A stretch of 64,000 nucleotides of DNA from Heyndrickxia acidiproducens DSM 23148 (GCF_000374345.1 NZ_KB893979.1:1-64000), one strand, 5' to 3'. Positions 46,870-56,056 are shown, numbered from the stretch's first letter. The notes: generated by a model not told the origin, from the letters alone. Numbers and translations are program-made.

Positions 46870-47679
46870 ATGGGTGAAGCGATTGTCATTACTTCCGGAA
46901 AAGGCGGCGTCGGAAAAACGACCACATCAGCAAATCTCGGCACTGCGCTGGCGCTTTTGGATAAAAAAGTCTGCCTCGTTGACACAGATATCGGGCTTCG
47001 GAATCTGGATGTGGCGCTGGGGCTTGAAAACCGGATCATTTATGATTTAGTCGATGTCGTGCAAGGCAGGTGTAAAATTCATCAGGCAATTGTGAAAGAT
47101 AAACGCTTCGATGATAAACTCTTTTTGCTGCCGGCTGCGCAAACAAGCGACAAATCAGCTGTGATGCCGGAGCAGATGAAACAGCTGATTCATGAATTAA
47201 AACAGGAATATGATTATATTTTGATCGATTGCCCGGCAGGCATTGAGCAGGGTTATAAAAATGCAGTTGCAGGAGCGGATCAGGCAATCGTCGTGGCGAC
47301 CCCTGAAACCTCCGCCGTTCGGGATGCAGACAGAATTATCGGGCTGCTTGAAAAAGAAGAGCATATTGAGCCCCCAAAACTGATCATTAACCGCATACGC
47401 AACCATATGATGAAAAGCGGGGACATGCTGGATATTGACGAGGTGACCAGCCATTTATCGATCGACCTGATCGGCGTGGTGGAAGATGATGAAGAAGTGA
47501 TCCGCGCCTCCAATCAGGGCGAGCCGATTGCGCTCAATCCGAATAACCGCGCCTCGATCGCATACCGGAACATTGCACGCAGGATTTTGGGCGAAACCAT
47601 CCCGCTGCAGCCGCTCGAAAACCCAAAAACCGGCATGTTTGCCAAATTTAAAAAATTATTCAGTTCAAAAACCTCCTAA
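46870..47679 (+). CDS. minD: MinD, septum-site ATPase
   Basis: 269 aa. Deviant Walker A KGGVGKTTTSANLG with the signature Lys, switch I/II (DTDIGLRNLDVALGLENR, IDCPAGIEQGY), and a C-terminal amphipathic membrane-targeting helix (AKFKKLFSS). Recruits MinC to the membrane to block polar division; also involved in asymmetric septation. GGAGGGTTCTAAT precedes the ATG. A terminator follows. Confidence 0.97.
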   Translation: MGEAIVITSGKGGVGKTTTSANLGTALALLDKKVCLVDTDIGLRNLDVALGLENRIIYDLVDVVQGRCKIHQAIVKDKRFDDKLFLLPAAQTSDKSAVMPEQMKQLIHELKQEYDYILIDCPAGIEQGYKNAVAGADQAIVVATPETSAVRDADRIIGLLEKEEHIEPPKLIINRIRNHMMKSGDMLDIDEVTSHLSIDLIGVVEDDEEVIRASNQGEPIALNPNNRASIAYRNIARRILGETIPLQPLENPKTGMFAKFKKLFSSKTS

Positions 47680-47757
47680 CTTGAGATAGCTGCAAGGCAT
47701 CCCGTTTCGAATCACGGGAATTGCGCAATTGAAATAGATAAGTAACTGATGTAAAAC

Positions 47758-47788
47758 GTCCTTTATCAAAATGGTAAAGGACATTTTT
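47758..47788 (+). terminator. Terminator after minD
   Basis: GTCCTTTAT pairs with GTAAAGGAC around a short loop, followed by ATTTTT. Closes the mre-min cluster. Confidence 0.88.
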
Positions 47789-47920
47789 GATTCGTGGGGA
47801 GGAAACGCCGGGTTTTCAAACCCGTGATAAATTCCCACATCGCCTTCATCTTTGGAGGATTGTGTACGCCACGCGGTTGAAGTCCTGCCGCCAACGAACA
47901 GCCGCCTCGCTTTTTACAGG

Positions 47921-47948
47921 CATATCCCGCCCGGACAGGTCATACATT
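47921..47948 (+). promoter_or_regulatory. Sigma-E-type promoter of spoIVFA-spoIVFB
   Basis: CATATC (47921-47926), 14-bp spacer, CATACATT (47941-47948), 40 bp before the spoIVFA start. It has the same layout as the spoVID promoter. In B. subtilis this operon is sigma-E dependent. Confidence 0.82.
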
Positions 47949-47987
47949 AGTACAAACCATATGCCTGGACAAAAAGGGGGGAGTTGT

Positions 47988-48752
47988 TTGGCAAACCGTG
48001 CAGACCAAATCAGAAAAGAGATGGCAAAACGCAGAAAGACAAGGAAAGCGCCGGCAAAGCCGGGAAAAGAAGCGATTTATTCCAGTTTAATACAAGATGA
48101 AGACCCGTTGATTTATGAGCCGCCCGGTCCAAAGTCAGCCCACCCGCTGTTTTCAAAAGAAGCCGTATTGTTTAAAATTCTGGCTTCAGCCTGCCTCGTG
48201 CTTTTGATTGCGATCATGTATAAATCGTCCAACCCGGCTTTTGACAAAGCAAAAATGGTTGTGCAGCAATCTATGGCCACCGAATTCCAATTTGCAAAAG
48301 CGGCAAGCTGGTATGAAGAGAAATTCGGCAAGCCAGCTGCCCTGCTTCCGCAGAAAGAATCCAAAACAGAAACGGCTGCTGCCGGCGATAAGCAGGCATA
48401 TGCCATGCCGGTATCAGGAAAAATTCTTACCAGTTTCTCGGCAGACGGAAGAGGCGTGATGATCGAAACAAAATCGGGCGCGAGCGTAAAAGCCATGAAC
48501 GGGGGGACCGTCATTTTTGCCGGAAAGAAGAAAAATATCGGCAACACGGTCATTATCCAGCATGCGGATTCGACTGAATCATGGTATGGGGACCTGGACA
48601 AAGTGGAAGTCAAACAATATGATCAAATCAAATCAGGGGAGCAGGTTGGTACGGCGCAGAGGGAGAAAAACAACGGAAAAGGGGAATTTTACTTTGCCAT
48701 TAAAAAAGGCAAGGATTTCATTGATCCGATTCAGGTGATCAAGTTTGAATGA
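47988..48752 (+). CDS. spoIVFA: SpoIVFA, regulator of the pro-sigma-K protease
   Basis: 254 aa. Holds SpoIVFB and BofA in a complex in the outer forespore membrane and keeps the protease inactive until the forespore signal. ANRADQIRKEMAKRRK at the N-terminus, one membrane helix (about 62-78, ILASACLVLLIAIMY) and a C-terminal M23/LytM-like domain (about 140-250, MPVSGKILTSFSADGRGVMI) without the usual HxH metal ligands. TTG 47988 follows AAAAAGGGGGGAGTTGT; the frame is open from 47787, but that part has no start signal. Confidence 0.92.
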   Translation: MANRADQIRKEMAKRRKTRKAPAKPGKEAIYSSLIQDEDPLIYEPPGPKSAHPLFSKEAVLFKILASACLVLLIAIMYKSSNPAFDKAKMVVQQSMATEFQFAKAASWYEEKFGKPAALLPQKESKTETAAAGDKQAYAMPVSGKILTSFSADGRGVMIETKSGASVKAMNGGTVIFAGKKKNIGNTVIIQHADSTESWYGDLDKVEVKQYDQIKSGEQVGTAQREKNNGKGEFYFAIKKGKDFIDPIQVIKFE

Positions 48753-49611
48753 CTGGGTTGCGTTAGGCAGGAAAATCAGAATCCACCCCCTGTTTTGGCT
48801 TGTAGCTGCCGCTTCAATTGCGATTGCCCAATTTCAGGAACTGTTGATTTTGTTTGCCATCGTCATGGTTCATGAAATGGGGCATGCCACAGCGGCGCAT
48901 TTTTTTTCCTGGAGGATCAGAAAAATCGTCATTTTGCCGTTTGGCGGTGTGGCGGAAACAGACGAGCATGGCAACCGGCCGTTAAAAGAAGAATTGATTG
49001 TCACGATTGCCGGCCCTTTTCAGCATGTATGGATCGGCCTCTGCGCCTATTTGCTGCATCAAGCTCAGGTTTTACCCCCCGGACTTTACGGGCAGATCAT
49101 GGAAGCAAACCTGACCGTTCTGTTGTTTAACCTGATTCCGGTATGGCCGCTTGATGGCGGAAAAATCATGAATCTCGCCTTCTCGATGTATTTGCCGTTT
49201 TTAAAGGCTTTCCGGCTGACTGTATACAGTTCACTTGCAGCCCTTTTGGTATTCCATTGTACGGCACTTTGGCTCACGCCTGCAAATCTCAGTATCTGGG
49301 CCGTTGTTCTTTATTTGTATGTGTCCTTATGGAAAGAATGGAAACAGCTTTATTTCGTGTTTATGCGGTTTTTGCTGGAACGGTATTACGGAAAAGGCGA
49401 CCCGCTCCGGTATTTAAAAACCCTCCAGGTAGAGGGAAATGCGTACTTATATGAAGTGCTGGAAAATTTCAAACGCGGCTGCAAACATCCGCTGATTGTG
49501 TTGCAAAATGGTATAGAGATCGGGCAACTTGACGAAAATGAATTGCTGCATGCCTATTTTTCCGAAAAGCAAACACATGCGAAAGTAAAAGATATCATGT
49601 ATAGTTATTAA
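48745..49611 (+). CDS. spoIVFB: SpoIVFB, intramembrane metalloprotease for pro-sigma-K
   Basis: 288-aa site-2-type protease that cleaves pro-sigma-K in the mother cell. Zinc site H43-E44-..-H47 (VHEMGH) and D137 (WPLDGGK) are both present; about six membrane helices and a C-terminal CBS domain (from about 220: FKRGCKHPLIVLQNG, QLDENELLHAYF). TTG 48745 (MNDW) overlaps spoIVFA by 8 bp and follows AGGTGATC, as in B. subtilis where it starts MNKW. Confidence 0.96.
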   Translation: MNDWVALGRKIRIHPLFWLVAAASIAIAQFQELLILFAIVMVHEMGHATAAHFFSWRIRKIVILPFGGVAETDEHGNRPLKEELIVTIAGPFQHVWIGLCAYLLHQAQVLPPGLYGQIMEANLTVLLFNLIPVWPLDGGKIMNLAFSMYLPFLKAFRLTVYSSLAALLVFHCTALWLTPANLSIWAVVLYLYVSLWKEWKQLYFVFMRFLLERYYGKGDPLRYLKTLQVEGNAYLYEVLENFKRGCKHPLIVLQNGIEIGQLDENELLHAYFSEKQTHAKVKDIMYSY

Positions 49612-49689
49612 GGAAAGCCAATACCCCGGCAGGATGAAAAATGCTCCGGAATTTTTGGCAATAGAGATACGTTGTGTGGTGGTAAACAG

Positions 49690-51177
49690 TTGTCCCAGTC
49701 TTTAATTATCAATTTTAAGTCAAGAGAAAAACGCTATGCGATTGTGGAAAACGGCGAAGTCAGCATGATTAAAATCCAGCAGCCGGCCGGCACCAGCAAA
49801 GTCGGCAATATTTATTTAGGAAAAGTTGCCGCCATTAAACCCGGAATCAATGCCGCGTTTATTGATATCGGGGAAGGCCGGCACGGGTATTTGCACCGCG
49901 ACCAGCTGCCTGCCTTTTTGCAGCAGGACGGCCCGGAAAAAGAACATGTGTTGATTTCAAACTATTTAACGGTTGGGCAAAAGATAATGGTTCAGGTGAA
50001 AAAAGATGAAACGGCATTAAAAGGCCCGTTATTAACGGGCATTATTGAACTGCCGGGCGAGCGCATCATCTATCTCCCGGAAGGACGATATGCCGCCGTT
50101 TCCAAAAAAGCAGACGAAAACAAAAGAAGAGCATGGCGCAATCTGGCCCGCGGGCAGCTTCACCCTCCGGAAGGCATCATTATCCGGACCGCTGCTTTTC
50201 AAACACATGGCAGCGAATGGCTCCAGGAATTGGACAGGCTGAGAAAGAGGTACCATGTTTTAGCAAGCCAGGCACGCGCAAAAAAAGCGCCGGCAGTTTT
50301 ATATGAAAAAAGCATCGTTGAGACTGAAATTTACCGGGAACTTGTGCGCCTGAAAAGCGGGACCGTGGTGTCGGATGATTCAGAAACACTCCGGCAGCTG
50401 AAGTCAATGGCACAGACGGACCCGGAGCTGGACTGGTCGTTTCAATATTATAATCAGCGTACTGCTATTTTTACTTATTACCATGTCGAAAATGCCCTCG
50501 AAAATGCGCTTAAACGGGTGGTCTGGCTGGAAAATGGATCCTACCTCGTTATTGACGAGACCGAAGCTTTGATCAGTATTGATGTCAATACCGGAAAATT
50601 CACAGGTCAGCTCAATCAGCATGACACTGTATTAAAAACCAATTTGCTGGCTGCAAAAGAAATCGGGCGGCAGATCATGCTTCGTGATTATGGCGGGATC
50701 ATCCTTGTCGATTTCATTGATATGCAGAATGAGCAGGAACGCGGGCGGGTGAAGCACACCTTGCAGGAAGCATTGGAACATGACCCGAAGCAAACCCGCA
50801 TCGTCGGCTTTACGGCGCTCGGGATCCTGCAGATTACGCGGAAAAAAACGCGTAAAACTTTATCTGAGACATTGCTTTCCCCATGCCCGGTATGCAATGG
50901 GACCGGCAGAATCGAAAGCCCGGAAACACTGGCATTCAGACTGGAACGGGAATTATGGGAAGCCCCGTTTGGAGAGCATGAAGCTGTTATGATTGCATGC
51001 TCGGAAAATGTAAGGGACTGTTTCTGCGGGGAAAATGACCGCCATTTAAAACGGCTGGAAAGCATGCTCCATGTCAAATTGTTTTTTCAAACAGGGCACA
51101 ATCCGCACCCGTATTATTCGATCCGCCAGTTTGGGACGGTTGAAGAACTGGCAGCTAAAGAGAACAATTTTCATTGA
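49690..51177 (+). CDS. rng: Ribonuclease G / E-type endoribonuclease
   Basis: 495 aa. Single-strand endoribonuclease of the RNase E/G family acting on rRNA and mRNA. S1-like domain (VGNIYLGKVAAIKPGINAAFIDIGEGRHGYL), catalytic Mg-binding aspartates in LISIDVNTGKF and IILVDFIDM, and the zinc-link CPVCNGTGR. B. subtilis itself lacks this enzyme and relies on RNase Y, though other bacilli keep it at this spot. TTG 49690 after GTGGTGGTAAACAG is chosen; TTG 49672 is possible. Its stop codon lies within the -35 box of the rplU promoter. Confidence 0.92.
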   Translation: MSQSLIINFKSREKRYAIVENGEVSMIKIQQPAGTSKVGNIYLGKVAAIKPGINAAFIDIGEGRHGYLHRDQLPAFLQQDGPEKEHVLISNYLTVGQKIMVQVKKDETALKGPLLTGIIELPGERIIYLPEGRYAAVSKKADENKRRAWRNLARGQLHPPEGIIIRTAAFQTHGSEWLQELDRLRKRYHVLASQARAKKAPAVLYEKSIVETEIYRELVRLKSGTVVSDDSETLRQLKSMAQTDPELDWSFQYYNQRTAIFTYYHVENALENALKRVVWLENGSYLVIDETEALISIDVNTGKFTGQLNQHDTVLKTNLLAAKEIGRQIMLRDYGGIILVDFIDMQNEQERGRVKHTLQEALEHDPKQTRIVGFTALGILQITRKKTRKTLSETLLSPCPVCNGTGRIESPETLAFRLERELWEAPFGEHEAVMIACSENVRDCFCGENDRHLKRLESMLHVKLFFQTGHNPHPYYSIRQFGTVEELAAKENNFH

Positions 51178-51202
51178 CAATGGCGGATTCTTATGGTAAG
51201 AT
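51174..51202 (+). promoter_or_regulatory. Promoter of rplU
   Basis: Perfect TTGACA (51174-51179), 17-bp spacer, TAAGAT (51197-51202). The -35 overlaps the rng stop codon (51175-51177). Confidence 0.85.
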
Positions 51203-51209
51203 TTTAATG

Positions 51210-51310
51210 TTATGTTTGTGGCCTCGTGCTGCAACCGCACAGGAACAGGCTTGAAAAGTTTTTGCTTCCGGGCAGAACGCCTGTCTTTGGCGAGTCTGAG
51301 TCTTAAGGAG
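51210..51310 (+). ncRNA. L21 leader, autoregulatory rplU 5' UTR
   Basis: The sequence between promoter and rplU folds into stem-loops typical of the Bacillota ribosomal L21 leader (GTGGCCTCGTGCTGCAACCG at its start, then AACAGGC../..GCCTGT pairing and a conserved CGAGTCTGAGTCTTAAGGAG end). Members are thought to bind L21 and repress the operon. Recognition is from memory of the family layout; a covariance search would confirm it. Confidence 0.75.
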
Positions 51311-51318
51311 GTGCAGTG

Positions 51319-51627
51319 ATGTACGCAATTATTGAAACAGGTGGAAAACAAATCAAAGTTGAAGAAGGCCAAGCCATTTACGTTGAAAAACTGAATGCTG
51401 CTGAAGGCGATGCTGTTACATTTGATCGTGTTCTTTTCGTCGGCGGGGATGCAGTGAAAGTGGGCAGCCCGGTTGTTGAAGGCGCAACCGTTACAGGTAA
51501 AGTCGAAAAACAAGGCCGTGCGAAAAAAATCGTCGTATTCAAATATAAAGCAAAGAAAAACTATCATAAAAAGCAAGGTCACCGTCAGCCATACTCTAAA
51601 GTTGTCATTGAAAAAATCAATGCGTAA
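51319..51627 (+). CDS. rplU: 50S ribosomal protein L21
   Basis: 102 aa, standard length: [18 protein letters not shown] start, [23 protein letters not shown]-binding block. AAGGAGGTGCAGTG precedes ATG 51319; the in-frame GTG at 51316 is part of the spacer. Forms an operon with prp and rpmA. Confidence 0.98.
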   Translation: MYAIIETGGKQIKVEEGQAIYVEKLNAAEGDAVTFDRVLFVGGDAVKVGSPVVEGATVTGKVEKQGRAKKIVVFKYKAKKNYHKKQGHRQPYSKVVIEKINA

Positions 51628-51639
51628 GGCGTTATCCAT

Positions 51640-51972
51640 ATGATTCAGGTTCATATTGAAAAGCGTGCAGCAGACGGAAAAATACTGGCTTTTAAAATGA
51701 AAGGCCACGCCGATTTTGCTGAGTATGGGGAAGACATTGTCTGTGCGGGCGCATCTGCTGTTTCCTTTGGGACAGTGAATGCAATTATGGCACTGGCAAA
51801 TGTGGAGCCTGTTATCAAGCAATCGGAAAGCGGCCTGCTTGAATGCAGAATTCCGGAGGGGATTTCGAAAGAAGCAGACGAAAAGGTCCAGACCTTATTG
51901 GAAGGGATGGTCGTATCACTGCAGACGATCGAAAGGGACTACGGAAAGCATATTAAAATCAACTTCCAATAG
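51640..51972 (+). CDS. ysxB: Prp, cysteine protease that processes ribosomal protein L27
   Basis: 110 aa. The catalytic dyad is visible as H23 (KGHADFAEYGEDIVC) and C35 (VCAGASA). In Bacillota Prp removes the N-terminal extension of L27 before ribosome assembly. Encoded between its operon partners L21 and L27, 12 bp after rplU and 12 bp before rpmA. The L27 encoded next carries the matching cleavage sequence. Confidence 0.95.
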   Translation: MIQVHIEKRAADGKILAFKMKGHADFAEYGEDIVCAGASAVSFGTVNAIMALANVEPVIKQSESGLLECRIPEGISKEADEKVQTLLEGMVVSLQTIERDYGKHIKINFQ

Positions 51973-51984
51973 GAGGTGAATCAA

Positions 51985-52275
51985 ATGCTAAGATTAGATC
52001 TTCAATTTTTCTCATCTAAAAAAGGTGTAGGTTCTTCGAAAAACGGCCGTGACTCTGTCGCAAAACGCCTTGGCGCAAAACGCGCGGATGGCCAATTGGT
52101 TTCCGGCGGGGCGATTCTTTTCCGCCAGCGCGGAACAAAAATCTATCCGGGTGAAAACGTAGGCCGCGGCGGTGATGACACTTTATTCGCAAAAGTTGAC
52201 GGCGTTGTTCGTTTCGAACGTTTCGGCCGCGACAAGAAAAAAGTGAGCGTATATCCGGCAGCTCAAGAAGCATAA
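51985..52275 (+). CDS. rpmA: 50S ribosomal protein L27
   Basis: 96 aa. Begins [20 protein letters not shown]: the first nine residues are the cleavable extension recognised by Prp (consensus MLxLxLQxF, cut after the F), so mature L27 should begin at Ser10. AGGAGGTGAATCAA precedes ATG 51985. The in-frame GTG at 51976 would add residues before the conserved start. Confidence 0.98.
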   Translation: MLRLDLQFFSSKKGVGSSKNGRDSVAKRLGAKRADGQLVSGGAILFRQRGTKIYPGENVGRGGDDTLFAKVDGVVRFERFGRDKKKVSVYPAAQEA

Positions 52276-52292
52276 GCAGCCTTGGCTTTGCG

Positions 52293-52332
52293 AAAAAGCT
52301 CTAATCGCATTTTATGCGGTTAGGGCTTTTTT
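52293..52332 (+). terminator. Terminator of the rplU-prp-rpmA operon
   Basis: AAAAAGCTCTAATCGCAT pairs with ATGCGGTTAGGGCTTTTTT (two G-U pairs) around TTT. Confidence 0.95.
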
Positions 52333-52470
52333 CTTACTTTCCCTTCTCGAAAGCGGGTACGGCCTGAAACCGCAGCCGGATGTACTGCTTTAGGTGCAAA
52401 CGGCTGTGCATCATGGAAAAATATTTGTTATACTTTAAAATAACATATTCTGTGCAAATGGGAGCAATAG

Positions 52471-52998
52471 ATGATGGAAAACTGGACGACGGTGGAAGTG
52501 CTCCGGCATGCGCGCCATGATTGGCTGAACAAACTTCAGCTCATTAAAGGGTATGCCAGCTTAAATAAAATGGAAAATATCAAAGGCATTGTGGAAGAAA
52601 TCATCCAGGAAGCACAGCAGGAGTCAAAGTTATCTAATTTGCATTTGCCCGGATTTGCAGAGCTCTTGCTTACATATAATTGGGAACCGCATACTTTTCA
52701 GATTGAATTTGAAATTTTGGACGTTGATACATCCCTTCTGCCGGATGACGGGCGGCTGGCTGCATGGACGAAAGAATTTTTCTCCTGTGTTGACCGTTTG
52801 GCGGCGCCTTATGATGATAACCGCCTGTATGTCTCAATTGAAACTTTTCAATCGTTTGTTCGTTTTATATTTGAATTTAGCGGTACAATAAAAACAGCCG
52901 GGGTCCTGGAAGATTGGCTGAAACAGCAGGAACAGAGCCGTGTTTTCTTACACGGACTTTCACCATCTTCATTTCGGATAGAAGCGATGTTTTCATGA
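52471..52998 (+). CDS. spo0B: Spo0B, sporulation phosphotransferase
   Basis: 175 aa. Passes phosphate from Spo0F~P to Spo0A in the sporulation phosphorelay. The phosphorylated His is H16 in RHARHDWLNKLQLIKGY, in a helical-hairpin dimer domain; the rest is a degenerate kinase-like ATPase fold. GGGAG lies 6 bases before ATG 52471 (a second ATG is next to it). A weak TATACT lies 40 bp upstream. Followed by obg, as in B. subtilis. Confidence 0.92.
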   Translation: MMENWTTVEVLRHARHDWLNKLQLIKGYASLNKMENIKGIVEEIIQEAQQESKLSNLHLPGFAELLLTYNWEPHTFQIEFEILDVDTSLLPDDGRLAAWTKEFFSCVDRLAAPYDDNRLYVSIETFQSFVRFIFEFSGTIKTAGVLEDWLKQQEQSRVFLHGLSPSSFRIEAMFS

Positions 52999-53093
52999 GT
53001 TCAGAATTCATTTCCAATTAAACCAAATGCCCGCTTGAAAGGGCGTTTTTCTTAAAAAACACAGCGTTGCATGCTGTAAAGGTGGTTCTTTTT

Positions 53094-54386
53094 ATGTTTG
53101 TCGATCAGGTTAAAGTTTATGTGAAGGGCGGGGACGGCGGCAACGGAATGGTCGCGTTCCGCCGCGAAAAATATGTGCCGAACGGCGGCCCGGCCGGCGG
53201 GGATGGCGGCCGCGGCGGTAATGTTATTTTTGAAGTGGATGAAGGCTTGCGGACACTGATGGATTTCCGTTACAAACGCCATTTTAAAGCAGACCGCGGT
53301 GAACACGGCATGAGCAAAGGCATGCACGGCCGCGGCGCAGCGGACATGATTGTCAAAGTTCCGCCTGGTACGGTTGTGATTGATGACGATACGAAACAAG
53401 TGATTGCTGATTTAACGAGGCACGGGGAACGGGCGGTGATCGCAAAAGGCGGGCGCGGCGGAAGAGGAAACAGCCGTTTTGCGACGCCTGCCAATCCCGC
53501 CCCCGAAATCGCCGAGAACGGGGAACCGGGGCAGGAACGTTATATTGTGCTGGAACTAAAAGTGCTCGCGGATGTCGGGCTTGTCGGTTTTCCAAGTGTC
53601 GGAAAATCGACGCTGCTTTCCGTTGTGTCTTCCGCAAGGCCAAAAATCGCGGAATACCATTTTACAACGATTGTCCCGAATTTAGGCGTTGTCGAAACGG
53701 ATGACGGCAGAAGTTTTGTCATGGCCGATCTCCCCGGCCTGATTGAAGGCGCGCATGAAGGAGCCGGGCTTGGCCACCAGTTTCTGCGCCATATTGAGCG
53801 GACAAGGGTGATTGTCCATGTGCTGGACATGGCGGCTACAGAAGGCCGCGATCCGTACCAGGATTACGTAACGATTAATGAGGAATTGAAAGCATACAAT
53901 CTCCGGTTAACCGAACGCCCGCAGATCATTGTTGCCAATAAAATGGACATGCCGGGGGCGGAGGAAAACCTTGCGCATTTTAAGGAGCAGCTTAAGGAAG
54001 ACTACCCGGTCTTTCCGATTTCCGCTGTAACCAGAAAAGGGCTGAAAGATTTACTTTACGCCATCAGCGATCAATTGGAGCAAACACCTGCCTTCCCGCT
54101 TTTCGAAGAAGAAAAAGAAGAAGCCGGCGTCCATCGTGTGATTTATAAGCATGAGCAGAAAAAAGCTGATTTTGCGATTACAAGGGATCCGGATGGCAGC
54201 TTTGTCGTGAGCGGCGAGAAAGTCGAGAAGCTGTTTAAAATGACGAATTTTGACCACGATGAGTCCGTGCGCCGATTTTCCCGCCAGCTCCGCGGAATGG
54301 GCATTGATGAAGCGCTGCGCAAACGCGGGGCAAAAAATGGCGATACCGTCCGCCTGATGGACTACGAATTTGAATTTGTAGACTAA
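53094..54386 (+). CDS. obg: Obg/CgtA, essential ribosome-associated GTPase
   Basis: 430 aa. Glycine-rich Obg fold (1-158: [40 protein letters not shown]), GTPase domain (G1 [13 protein letters not shown]3 [10 protein letters not shown]4 ANKMDM, G5 SAVT) and a C-terminal OCT domain. Needed for 50S assembly and linked to stress and sporulation control. AAAGGTGGTTCTTTTT precedes ATG 53094; the earlier frame is not used. Confidence 0.97.
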   Translation: MFVDQVKVYVKGGDGGNGMVAFRREKYVPNGGPAGGDGGRGGNVIFEVDEGLRTLMDFRYKRHFKADRGEHGMSKGMHGRGAADMIVKVPPGTVVIDDDTKQVIADLTRHGERAVIAKGGRGGRGNSRFATPANPAPEIAENGEPGQERYIVLELKVLADVGLVGFPSVGKSTLLSVVSSARPKIAEYHFTTIVPNLGVVETDDGRSFVMADLPGLIEGAHEGAGLGHQFLRHIERTRVIVHVLDMAATEGRDPYQDYVTINEELKAYNLRLTERPQIIVANKMDMPGAEENLAHFKEQLKEDYPVFPISAVTRKGLKDLLYAISDQLEQTPAFPLFEEEKEEAGVHRVIYKHEQKKADFAITRDPDGSFVVSGEKVEKLFKMTNFDHDESVRRFSRQLRGMGIDEALRKRGAKNGDTVRLMDYEFEFVD

Positions 54387-54461
54387 TCGGACATGCACAG
54401 CCGTCAGGTAAAGGGGCTTTTTCGGACAAGCTGTTCTTCCCGCGGTCCGCTGCTCTTTTAT

Positions 54462-54676
54462 CCCAACATAACGGGCAGTAAGACTCCCACCTCAAGATTC
54501 AAGGTACGAAGAAGGATAGGTGGGAGATCAAACTGCCCGTAAAGTTCCGATTGGTTAGGCCTGCAGGAAGCAGGTCACAAAGGCGTTGCAACAAGACGTT
54601 GCGATTTTAGCCTTTGTTCAGATTTTTGTCAGTGGGGGATGAAGGAAAACCCCCGCTGATGGAAGTTTCACTTTAT
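54462..54676 (+). repeat. Structured intergenic element between obg and pheB, possible non-autonomous mobile element or structured RNA
   Basis: A run of hairpins fills the gap: ACGGGCAG..CTGCCCGT (54471-54540) enclosing CTCCCACCT..AGGTGGGAG; CCTGC..GCAGG (54560-54574); CAAAGGC..GCCTTTG (54578-54616); TCAGTGGGGG..CCCCCGCTGA (54629-54659). The block is bounded by TTTAT on the left (54457-54461) and ends in TTTAT (54672-54676). Its right 27 bases recur, with one mismatch and inverted, at 17985-18011. No coding frame. The IS200/IS605-type (palindrome-ended) or guide-RNA-like reading is a hypothesis. In 54387-54461, before it, I see no clear terminator. Confidence 0.6.
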
Positions 54677-54726
54677 AAAGGATGCTGGTTGCTGTATGGA
54701 GGCAAGTCTATTGGAGGAAGGGCAAT

Positions 54727-55179
54727 TTGGAAAAGAAAGCAGACTATAAATTTATACTCGTTCGTGAAGATGTGCTGCCGGAAGCCATGAAGAAAACATT
54801 GCAGGCGAAAGACCTGCTGGAAAGGGGCGCTGCGGTTTCTGTCGGCGATGCCGCGCAAAAAGTCGATTTAAGCCGCAGCGCATTTTATAAATACCGGGAT
54901 ACTGTTTTCCCTTTCCACTCTGTTGTAAAAGAAAAAATTGTCACGCTGTTTTTTTACCTGGAGGACCGTTCGGGGACTTTGTCTGAAATCTTAAGGATTA
55001 TCGCATCTTATTCCTGCAATGTGCTGACGATCCACCAGACGATCCCGATCCAGGGAAGGGCAAATGTAACCATTTCATTGAATGTATCAGATATTCATAC
55101 GAGTTTAAATGATTTATTGGATGAGCTCAGCGAGTTTGAGTTTGTAAATAAAGTAGAAATTTTAGGATCCGGAGCATAA
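54727..55179 (+). CDS. pheB: PheB, ACT-domain protein
   Basis: 150 aa. N-terminal helix-turn-helix-like part ([19 protein letters not shown], then [18 protein letters not shown]) and a C-terminal ACT domain ([31 protein letters not shown]) ending VEILGSGA as in B. subtilis PheB. ACT domains bind amino acids, so a regulatory role in phenylalanine synthesis fits; the exact function is unknown. TTG 54727 follows TTGGAGGAAGGGCAAT. pheA follows 28 bp later. Confidence 0.92.
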   Translation: MEKKADYKFILVREDVLPEAMKKTLQAKDLLERGAAVSVGDAAQKVDLSRSAFYKYRDTVFPFHSVVKEKIVTLFFYLEDRSGTLSEILRIIASYSCNVLTIHQTIPIQGRANVTISLNVSDIHTSLNDLLDELSEFEFVNKVEILGSGA

Positions 55180-55207
55180 GTTCTTCGGCCTGCGGGGGAG
55201 AAAACAG

Positions 55208-56050
55208 ATGAAAGCAGCTTTCTTTGGACCGGAAGCAACATTCACCGATATCGCGGTGCGGTCGATTTTTCCGGAGGTGGACCGGGTTGCATACCGGACG
55301 ATCCCGGACTGTTTGGAAGCAGTTAAAGAAAAATGTGTAAATATGGCGGTCGTCCCTTTGGAAAATGCCCTTGAGGGATCTGTCAACTTAACGGTGGATT
55401 ATTTGTATCATGAGGCACATCCTCCGATCCGGGCAGAAATCATTGTGCCGATTGAGCAGCATTTTATGGTGCACCCGGATCATGCGGAGTCGTGGCAGCA
55501 GGTTGAAAAAATCGTCTCCCATCCGCATGCTTTGGCACAATGCCACAAATTCTTATACCGCAAAATGAAAACAGCGGCAGTTGAACAAATGGGCTCGACT
55601 GCTGCTGCGGCCAAATATGTCAGCGAACATCCCGAACTAAAATGGGGGGCCATTGCCAACGAGATGGCGGCACAACTGTACGGACTGGAGATCGTCCAGC
55701 CTTGTGTCCATGATTATCCATTTAACCATACGCGCTTCATTGCCCTTTCGGATGAAGTGCTCGAGATCAAGGCAGCCCCGTCTTTATTAAAGTCAACCAT
55801 CATGGTAACGCTGCCGTCAGACCGGGCAGGCGCCCTGCATCAAGTGCTGTCCGCGTTTGCGTGGCGGAAAATCAACTTGAGTAAATTGGAATCACGGCCT
55901 TTGAAAACGGGGCTTGGAAACTACTTTTTTATGATCGATTTAAACCATTCTCTTGAGGAAAAGCTTGTCCAGTATGCATTGGAGGAGATCCGCGCGCTCG
56001 GCTGCTCGGTGAAAGAGCTCGGGAGTTATTCCCGTTATCTGGTTGAGTAA
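55208..56050 (+). CDS. pheA: Prephenate dehydratase
   Basis: 280 aa. Converts prephenate to phenylpyruvate in phenylalanine synthesis. Catalytic-domain signatures FFGPEATFTDIAV, VPLENALEGSVN and the key NHTRFIALS are present; the C-terminal ACT domain (GALHQVLSAFAWRKINLSKL, ESRP) binds phenylalanine for feedback inhibition. CGGGGGAGAAAACAG precedes the ATG. A terminator shared with niaR follows. Confidence 0.96.
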   Translation: MKAAFFGPEATFTDIAVRSIFPEVDRVAYRTIPDCLEAVKEKCVNMAVVPLENALEGSVNLTVDYLYHEAHPPIRAEIIVPIEQHFMVHPDHAESWQQVEKIVSHPHALAQCHKFLYRKMKTAAVEQMGSTAAAAKYVSEHPELKWGAIANEMAAQLYGLEIVQPCVHDYPFNHTRFIALSDEVLEIKAAPSLLKSTIMVTLPSDRAGALHQVLSAFAWRKINLSKLESRPLKTGLGNYFFMIDLNHSLEEKLVQYALEEIRALGCSVKELGSYSRYLVE

Positions 56051-56056
56051 ACAATG

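Noticed and set aside
54387-54726. T-box leader for pheBA
   Set aside because: The gap is highly structured, but there is no GGTGGTACCGCG-type T-box sequence and no terminator/antiterminator pair like that before valS.
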